Source of the DNA: Ricinus communis | Lineage: Eukaryota > Streptophyta > Magnoliopsida > Malpighiales > Euphorbiaceae | Reading direction: 5' to 3' | Assembly (NCBI RefSeq): GCF_019578655.1 | Contig: NC_063258.1 | Coordinates: 1,240,001 to 1,304,000, forward strand | DNA length: 64,000 nucleotides | In this document: positions 56,740-64,000 of the stretch, piece by piece | Position numbering within the stretch: the first letter of the stretch is position 1 | How the letters are laid out: the number at the start of each line of letters is the position of its first letter | The notes under the pieces: model-generated | What the model was told of the DNA's origin: nothing | Database searches by the model: none | What the model saw: only the letters and a program-made list of their open reading frames with translations | Program-made: the position numbers and the translations under genes

Positions 56740-58968
56740 TCAGTCAACCTTTGGAATATAGCCTTCCCTCTTCAATTCATCAATCAGTAATTGGTATATT
56801 TCTATTGACTCATGATGCAGGCCATCACCAGCATGGAATTCCTGAACTTGAGCTCCAATCTCAATCCAGCTACAGCCAGGGGTCTTAGTGACTCCTCGCT
56901 CTCTCATCAACACCCTCATCTTTGCTGAGTCATCCCACCTTCTCGAATTTGCATATATCTTAGACGAGATAACATAGTTTCCAGAATTTGATGGCTCGAT
57001 CTCTAGTAGTAGTTTTATGACCCGCTCACTAACATTTACATTTCTGTGTTTCTGACAGGCACCAAGTAATGAACCAAGAATAATTTCATCTGGTTTTCCA
57101 GGCATCCTCTCAATGAAGTTCCAAGCTTCATTAACATGTCCTGTGCGTGACAAAAGATCAACCATGCAAGAATAATGCTCGATTTTTGGGACCAATCCAA
57201 ATGATTTCATTGAATCAAAGAATCGAAGTCCCTCATCAACCAATCCAGCATGCACACATGCAGCAAATACTCCTATAAAAGTGATATCATTTGGCCGAAC
57301 AGTGCTACCATTTAGCATACGGCTGAATAGTGATAATGCTTCCCGAGCTCTTCCATGAAAAGCAAGAGCAGATATCATGGCATTCCAAGAGACCTCATTT
57401 TTATGAGGCATATTTTCAAAAACTCGTAGTGCATTGTCTAAGCTCCCACACTTGGCATACATATCAACTAATGCACTGGCAACATAGACATCGTGCTGTA
57501 ATCCTCTCTGCGATGCATACATTTCGACCCATTTTCCCAAGTCAAGGGCTCCAATTGAGGCACATGCAGACAGCACTACTACCATTGTGATTTCATTTGG
57601 AGTAATACCTGCCTCTCTCATGACATTGAATAGTGTCATTGCCTCATCTGATGCTCCATTTTGAGCATATCTGTGATGTGATAGTAGAGAAGTAAATTAA
57701 TGTATGGTCAAAACATCCAATTCATGCAGTTAAAAGCATTAACTAACTTCCTCTCAGTGTATGTATTGATGTGGCTTTGCTGGCTAATTTATTATGTTAT
57801 TAACAAATTCATATAGTCAGTCAACCCTAAGGAGTATTTCAAGAATAAGGGCATGGTACGTTAAGGGAAACTTGCCATTCACGCTAGTGAATCCGAGTGT
57901 ATGATATACCTAATGCCAAGTGTATCACCATGTCAAAAATTGATCCCAAATTGAGTCACGATAGTAGATGTATATCCATGTGTTTGTGTGTGTGTTTCTC
58001 AAAAAATTAGTCCAAAATGAACCATGACATAAGCTGACAAATAACAAACAGGCTAATTACCCTGTGATCATGGCATTCCAAGTGACGATATCCTTCTCTG
58101 CCATGTTGTCAAAGACTCTCCTTGCCGACATCAAATCCCCACACTTACCATACATGTCAATTAAAGCAGAGGCTGTATAGGAGTTCAATTCCATCTTCTT
58201 ATCGCCAATGAGCGCCTCCACCCACTTCCCTAAAGCCAAATCACCCAAATCCCCACAAGCCCCAAGAATGCTCACCAAAGTCATCTCAACTGGCTCAAAC
58301 CCTTGCTCCCTCATTTCCATAAACAACCTCACAGCCTCTCGCGCAAAACCCATCTTTGTGTACCCTGAAATCATAGAATTCCACGACACTATGTCTCTCT
58401 CAAGAATTTCATCAAACACTTTGCGTGCACTATCTAATTTACTACACTTTGCATACATTGTAATCAAAGAATGATTGATATGACTATCATTATTAAAACC
58501 CATCTTCAGCACAAGCGAATGGGCTATCTGCCCACAATGCAATGCGACAAGATTCGCACATGAAATGAACAAAAACGGAAAAGTGAAATTATTTGGTTTA
58601 AGGCCTAAAGATTTCATTTGGTAATATAATTGAATAGCTAAAGAGTAGTTTCTCCATGTAGTTGTTAGTCCTCGAATCATGACATTGAAAGCATAATCAT
58701 TTGGGTTTGGCATTTGAGTAAAGAGCAACGAGGCATAGGCAAAGTCTTTAAGGTCTATGATTCTGGGGAGAAGAAAATTGGGCTTTGATAAGGAATTTAT
58801 GATCATTTGTGCATGGATTTGCTGCATTGGCTTTTTTGACCTGCATTGTTTCAACAGTTTTAAGAGCTTTACAGTTAGAGTTTGAAGTTGGTGAGGCTCG
58901 ACGGGATTGGGTTCTGCAAAGGCAAGTTGCCCGGAAATCAGGTTGGAGCAATGTCTCGTCTTTAGCAT
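56740..58968 (-). CDS. PLS-class PPR protein with E/E+ end (At2g34400-like)
   Basis: Two exons, 58968-58061 and 57670-56740, give 612 residues. The 390-bp intron has GT (58060) and AG (57671) ends, and the codon split across it restores 'WNAMITGYAQNG'. The first in-frame ATG after an upstream stop is at 58968. Residues 1-35 have few acidic residues and could be an organelle targeting peptide. PPR repeats follow, clear at about 92, 194, 295 and 396 ('VSWNSMISGY', 'VTWNAMITGY', 'VSWNAMISAL' starts) with typical 'YAKCG' L/S units between. The end (about 485-612) is an E/E+ domain ('CSWIEI', 'EGYIPKVD') and there is no DYW deaminase domain. From memory the order and wording resemble Arabidopsis At2g34400. 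Such proteins bind organellar RNA sites, commonly in C-to-U editing with a DYW partner. The specific target is unknown. Confidence 0.93.
57671..58060 (-). other. Intron of the PPR gene (390 bp)
   Basis: On the minus strand it starts GTAATTAGCC and ends ATCACATCACAG. Without splicing, a TAA follows Gly-303 at once, so removal is needed. It interrupts a PPR repeat (after 'AMITG'). Confidence 0.9.
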
Positions 58969-59173
58969 TTTTCGGCTCAAACAAGGTTACCCATTGCTAT
59001 TCCCTGAATAGCTTAAAGGCCATGATTTGTTGAGCTAAGTTAGATGTTCTAAGATTTTCATGGATTATAACATATCACTTATTAGATGTTCTAAAAATTT
59101 CAGGATTATCTCCGGACATGGTATGGTTTTTTGACAACTTGGTTAGGGTATTCTTGTTACACGATATAACTAG

Positions 59174-59176
<3 letters not shown>
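58969..59176 (-). promoter_or_regulatory. 5' flank of the PPR gene
   Basis: Between the start codon and a TA microsatellite lie about 200 bp that must hold the 5' UTR and core promoter. I see no convincing TATA box or other element. Confidence 0.35.

Positions 59177-59213
<37 letters not shown>
59177..59213. repeat. (AT)n microsatellite
   Basis: A pure AT/TA run of about 37 bases, 5' of the PPR gene. Confidence 0.9.
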
Positions 59214-59214
<1 letters not shown>

Positions 59215-59329
59215 TCTATCAATCCCTTTGCCTTTACGATAAAGGTACATGAACAGTCATTTGATTCCCATCAAAGTCTGCATTGAATCCATTACAAACT
59301 AATGGATGTAATCAAATAGCGATTTTCAA

Positions 59330-60053
59330 AATCTTGAGGTTTTTGAAAATGTTTCAGAAAATTTTATTAATGTACTAAAAGAAATAACATCAAGAAAATA
59401 TCTGATTCAGATAAAATTCATTTTCCTGATGATTTTCAAATAAAAACTATAGTCTTGTTTGATATTTCAACTGTATCAATTATGAGTTAGTTCCTAAAAG
59501 ATATCATCAAGAGACAAAAGAAAGACTCATCTCTGCTAACAATTCAAAGATTAGAATTGCGGGAAAAACCGAAGCTGCAATTCTAAACAAAGATATTGCT
59601 TTAAAAAATATTTTTATTCTTACAAAGGATTTGCAACAAACAGTTATTTTGGGAACTCCTTTTATTAATTTGATTACCCCCTTCAAAGTAACTATTGATG
59701 GTATCATTTCAAAGCTAAGGGTTCAAAAGTTGTTTTTCCTTTTTTAGAAAAACCTAAGAAAAGAAAACTCAATCTTATAAAAGCTCACTCAATTTATAAT
59801 TTTGAGATAAATGTTTTAATTAAAGGAAAGCAAACTTAGCTTTTCCATCTAAAACAAGATATGAGTTTAAAAAGAATTCAAAGCCAATTGCAAAATGATT
59901 TTGTCCAAAAAAGAATTTCTGATTTACAAGAAAAAATCGAAAGAGAAGTTTGTACAAATCTTCCTAATACTTTTTGGAAAAGAAAACAATATATGGTAGA
60001 TTTACCATATGAAAAGGAATATGTGCAGTATCCTCAAACGAGGCAAGCACAGA
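59330..60053 (+). pseudogene. Endogenous pararetrovirus (Caulimoviridae) pol fragment
   Basis: Two or more frames carry a retropepsin-like segment ('ILGTPF' type flap region near 59650). A segment at 59861-60020 follows that is typical of the stretch just before the reverse transcriptase in caulimovirids, ending near the conserved 'VDLPYEKE' type words. Stops and frame changes are present, and RT itself, coat protein and movement protein are absent. It is a degraded genomic fossil, not an infectious copy. A Gypsy origin is less likely, because the linker wording is that of pararetroviruses. Genus not determined. Confidence 0.7.
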
Positions 60054-60689
60054 GCATACACTTGTTATAAAATATGCACAACAAGTAGAAGGAAACAATA
60101 AGTTCTTATTAATAAACAAATATACAAACTTTAAAATGAAAGCTTTAGAATGAAAGCTTTAAACAAAGAATATAAATTACAAGAGTACTAGAATACAAGA
60201 GGAAGGGTTCTCTCTCTCACTCACTATCACTCTCTTTTCACTATATTTCTAATGGTAGAACTTGAAGAATACAAAGTTTCTTGTGATTTTTCAGTCTGCC
60301 TTTTTCTTTGATAACTCCTCTATTATAGAGGTCTTCAGCCTTTGGCCTCAATAATTCTTTCTTTGGATGCTTTTGGCAATGAAGTATAGGGCTCCATAAT
60401 TTTTCTGAAATGGAGCAGAAATTGTCTGCCATACTTCAGAACAATAGAGTCTTCGTCTTTTTCTTTTCAAAAATAATGGTGCATAATCTTTTATCTTTTT
60501 TCTTTTGAAAATACTCTTTTGATATAAGGGCAGTAAAACTGGTGGCTTAGTTCATGTTTTTTTTTTTTTTTTTTTTCTGATACAAGAACATGTGATATTT
60601 AAAATGTGTATTAACTTTGTTTCCTTCGCAGTTTCATATTTAATGTTTATAAAATTATATGCCCTATTATCCCTAAAACTAGTCAACTT
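60054..60689. other. Spacer, possibly noncoding pararetrovirus sequence
   Basis: It contains a pyrimidine-rich stretch (60207-60237), the hairpin-like 'cctctattatagagg' (60317-60331) and a 20-T run (60557-60576). No gene is seen. On the minus strand it could be a promoter/leader of the virus, but this is a guess. Confidence 0.3.
60557..60576. repeat. Poly-T run (20 T)
   Basis: A homopolymer T run. On the minus strand it is poly-A, and may mark the 3' end of an unrecognised minus-strand retroposed sequence. Confidence 0.8.
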
Positions 60690-61675
60690 TTAAAAATCTA
60701 CAGTCTTTTTTAGTGCTAATACTCCTGTCGAGATCAAGAACTTTCTGGCAACAAGTTTAAGTGCCTTAAATATGGGGGACCAAGACAAATATTTGGGTTT
60801 ACCTCCCATTATCTCCAAATCCAAGTCCTCTTCCTTTTCAAACATTACTAGTAAAATCAATAACAAGTTACAAGGTTAGAAAGAATGACTTATCGGCGAG
60901 AAGGAAAGAAATTCTCATCATAGCAATTGCACTAGCAATTTCGGTTTATGGGATGTCATGCTTTAAGCTACCAAATAAATTGTGTGAGGCGGTGAATAAA
61001 CTTATAGCTAACTTTTGCTGAGGGTAGACACAGGAAGAGAAACGATATCACTAAGTTTCTTGGACAACTCTATGTAAATCCAGAGCAGAAGGTGGGTTAG
61101 GCTTCAAGGACCTCGAATATTATAATTTATAGATTTTAGCTAAGTAAGTATGGCGAATTCTTTAAGCTCCATCATTATTGTTGAGGAACATATTTAAGCA
61201 AACTCCCAAGATGTCGTTTCTTCTAAGAACGAGACAACTCATGCTCATCCTTCTCACTAAGTTCCTCCGCCCTCCAGTTTTATCAAAATAAACATTGATA
61301 TTGCGTCTTGCTCCTCTAAACGCTTTGGAACTATGGGAGCGATGATTCTTAATGATGCTGGTGAGCTTGTGGATCATACTTTGGGAGGTTTGCTAGAATT
61401 TGTGATCCCTTGATTTTAGAATTCTTATCCCTTAGAGAAAGCCTTATTTGGGCAACATCTAGAAGCGATTGAAATATTATTTTTGAAGGGGACTCCCTCA
61501 TTGTTATCCAAGCTGCTAAGAATATTATCACTGATCATGTAGACGCTGGTAGCATCTATGCTGATATTACCTCTCTATCCAAATCCTTTGAGTATTGTAT
61601 TTTCTCTTTTGTTCCTAGAAGCCTTAACCAGTTGGCTTATCGTGTCGTTGTGCAGGATAAATATTTGGGTTAACC
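60690..61675 (+). pseudogene. LINE 3' remnant (RT end joined to RNase H)
   Basis: The first part reads 'KYLGLPPIISKSKS' (60792), 'KINNKLQG' and 'GGLGFKDLEYF' (61090-61125), which are the post-catalytic blocks of plant L1-type LINE reverse transcriptase. Near 61260 the sequence jumps to a plant RVT_3-type RNase H: 'PPPSSFIKINID', 'FGTMGAMILNDAGELVDH' and 'FEGDSLIVIQAA'. The zinc-finger region between the two is missing, so there was an internal deletion. Stops and frameshifts make it inactive. No poly-A tail or target-site duplication is visible, because FamA starts at 61679. Confidence 0.8.
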
Positions 61676-61678
61676 TTA

Positions 61679-64000
61679 TGTAACACCCGGAATTTTTTTT
61701 TAATATATATTTAATAGTGAGTTTTTATTTAAGTTAATTTTAGCTTTATTTTTATTCAAGTAAACTATTTGAGAAATGATTATATTTTGGTTATTCAAAT
61801 TTTCCCAAATGCATATTTATATAAATAAAATTATATATTGGAAAATTATGATAGAAATTATAAAGGATGTTTTTATAAAAGAATTTTGGGAAAATTGGTA
61901 TTATAATTGATTAGTAGTATTAAATTTTAAGTTGAAAATTGATTATTTAATTTAATTGTGTGTAGGATTTAATTGGAGGATTATTTTGGAATAAGGATTA
62001 AAAGTATAATTTTATTTTTGTGAGGGTTTAATGGAAATTTGTGAGTTTGGTATTTTCGTAAATAAATATGTCGGTCAGGGGTATTTTTGTAATTGTGTAT
62101 TTTCAATAATTCGGATTTGGCCCAAATTAAATAGTTAGGGGCTTAATTGAAAGGCTAAAAAGAAGTTTGGGGGTTAAATTGGAATTCTGCAGGATGAAAT
62201 TGTAAGTAATTAAGAAAGTTGAGGGACCAAATTGTAATAAAAAAAAAGTTCAGGGGTCAAATGTCGATATTGAAAGAAATGGAATCGGGGAGAGAGAAAA
62301 GAAAGAAGGAAGAAGAAGAAAGGGAGGAGAGAGAGAGGCGTCGGCGTCCATGGTGGACGGACGCTGGAGGCCAGGCCGAGGGCGGCGTTGACGTCGGAAG
62401 GAGCGCGCGGCAACGGCGAGCACGATGGTGGCGGTGGAGGCAGCTGGCAGCGTCGGCAGGCGGCGGAATCGCGCGACGTGTTTTAGCGGCTTCCGAGCGT
62501 CGTTCCGGCTGTTTCCGGCCGATCTTGGTGGCGATCGGCTCCCCTTGGAGAGAGCTTCCTTTTGGCGGTAGCGGCGTCGGTTTTGGTGGCCGGAGGAGAG
62601 AGTTCCGGTGAAGTGGAGGCAGCCGCATTTTTGGGTTTTTCCGGCGAGATCCGGCGGAGGATGGACGATCGGACGACGTATCCCGACTCTCCTCATCTCA
62701 AGCTTCGCGATGGCACCGGTTTCGTGGCGATCGGGCTTCGTTTGCAAATCGACGGTCGAGATCGTCCGCAAATTTCTCCGGATGATCGGGTGTCAGATCG
62801 GAAAATCGGAAGCATGGATCGTCATCAGCGCGTCGTTGTGAGTCCGATGGTGTGTTCGGATCGTCGATCGGACTCCGGCGGCTGGAGGCGAGTCGACCGA
62901 GCGATCGAGCGTCTCGGTAATTATCTTTGGCCCGTTAATTTTGGAATTCTTGGTTTAATTGTGTCTAATGGTTTATATTGAGTATTTGATGATTTTTATG
63001 AGTTATAAATAATTGTCTGTCAGTTGGCCTGCCATAGTCGTATTTTGTGCTGTGTGGCGGAGTCGGGAAATAGTGAAGTTTGGGGACCCGACTCCCGTTG
63101 TTTAAATTGTTGGATATTTGGAGTGTTTTTCTGGCAGGTCCTGGACCCGTTTTTACGGGGGGTAGTATTCGTGTTGTAGGGGGAGGTTCTGCCGGATTTT
63201 CGTAGAATTCTCCCGAGTCGAGATTCTTAGACAGTCAGTCCTAGGAGTCTAGACCTAGGATTAAAGATCGATTGTTTCAGCGTTTTGATAAATTATTTTC
63301 CGTGATTAGATGATCTGTCTGTTCGGCTCGCTCCTACCGAGGCACCGGAGCAGAGCTAGGAGGTCGCCCAATCCTGTGAGTTAAAGTCATTTAATCATTG
63401 CACTATTGCTAAGTCTGATTTAATATGCTATTTTGAAAGTTCATGCATAATATGATTATTAGTATCGCAAGATAAATGATTTCACTTGATTATTAATATT
63501 TGAAATAATATAAATATTATTATTAGTATGTTATAATAAGATAAGCGTTATTATTTTCCCCCTCACAAATTGCACGTTGTTTTACCTTAAATCTTTAATC
63601 TTTATTTCCGATATGTGTTGGTTGAGTTCATCGGATAATGATATTTATTATATGTGATGATTGCGAATTGGGAAATGTGGCTTGTAGAACATGCCACCAA
63701 GGTAATGATCATGGATATAAGGTTATTATGGATTTGTCGCCTGATCGAGCTTGCTCTCCGGGGTACGAGTTCGATTGATTCTGGGAGTTAAGGTCCCCGA
63801 TCGAGCAATGCTCTCCGGGGCGTCGGCTTATTTGGAATTCAAGTGTTCAGTCGGAGGTAAGGACCCCGATCGAGCTTGCTCTCTGGGCGCCCGGACTGTT
63901 GGATTAAGAGAGCCGAAAGGCTATTAGAATTTGGGGTTAGGGTTCTCTTGAGCCACTCGTCCCGTAAAAGTAAAAATATATTTTTATTTATTCATTTATT
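61679..64000 (+). mobile_element. FamA LTR, plus strand, cut by window end
   Basis: It starts TGTAACACCC after the 5-mer CCTTA. It follows the other two copies block by block: the head with 'cgtaaataaatatgtcggtc' (62057), a GC-rich block (62330-62930), 'ggcaggtcctggacccgttt' (63133) and tail repeats of the 'gatcgagcttgctctc' kind (63740-63890). The right end lies beyond 64000, so whether it is a solo LTR or the 5' LTR of a full element is unknown. Confidence 0.85.

Noticed and set aside
58748..58984. Alternative minus-strand frame beginning at 58984, or a PPR start at 58980
   Set aside because: Both would begin with TTG. The first is a shifted frame over the PPR N-terminus; for the PPR frame the first true ATG is at 58968.
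60241..60432. 63-codon minus-strand gene ('MADNFCSISEK...')
   Set aside because: No homolog known to me, short, and next to retroelement debris; may be a chance frame.

Overview
This window looks like nuclear DNA of a flowering plant, most likely a eudicot. It is AT-rich, dominated by nested and decayed LTR retrotransposons, and holds one clearly intact spliced host gene, a PLS-class pentatricopeptide-repeat (PPR) gene on the minus strand. No bacterial features are present: no operons, no Shine-Dalgarno-led gene blocks, no CRISPR array. Family names below come from visible motifs and my knowledge of the families; no database search was run.

Layout. 1-2690 is A-rich noncoding DNA with degenerate tandem repeats. 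About 2690-16386 is an old Athila/Tat-like Gypsy element (5' LTR, tRNA-Asp-type PBS, broken gag and protease, 3' UTR, no RT or integrase). It was split twice. A gag-only Copia-type element with paired LTRs (6216-13085) landed in its gag, and a 945-bp solo LTR (13626-14570, TSD TTTCT) landed before its protease. 16387-18322 is a tandem array of Cassandra-type TRIM units whose LTRs carry 5S rRNA-like segments, interrupted by a piece of another LTR family. The array runs straight into a 5'-truncated Copia pol pseudogene (18323-21990). 22235-29010 is a mosaic of three Gypsy fragments: an LTR plus PBS, an inverted pol piece, and a 3' UTR plus LTR. It includes an array of a near-palindromic motif.

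29011-36590 is AT-rich and mostly without recognisable genes. It holds a CACTA-like end, one large LTR (30447-32643) and a possible small secreted peptide gene (32681-32869, minus). 36590-41174 is a second Copia gag/LTR piece, invaded by a minus-strand solo LTR of a large LTR family called FamA here (37776-40488, TSD TGAGT). 41175-49890 is an Ogre/Tat element with tRNA-Arg-type PBS, a broken gag and an antisense plant-mobile-domain remnant. 49905-52820 is another Copia relic. 52941-56029 is a second FamA solo LTR (TSD ATATA).

56740-58968 (minus) is the PPR gene with two exons and 612 predicted residues, probably an organelle RNA-processing factor. It is followed by an endogenous pararetrovirus fragment (about 59330-60053), a LINE 3' remnant (60690-61675) and a third FamA LTR that leaves the window at 64000.

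The genes do not form a pathway. The window mainly records successive insertions, and the nesting order can be read from target-site duplications and from a gag reading frame that closes again across one insertion. The most unusual features are the 5S-bearing Cassandra tandem array, the recurrent near-palindrome shared between Gypsy LTRs and a Gypsy 3' UTR, the gag-only Copia element with both zinc knuckles broken in the same way, and the antisense PMD remnant in the Ogre-like element.
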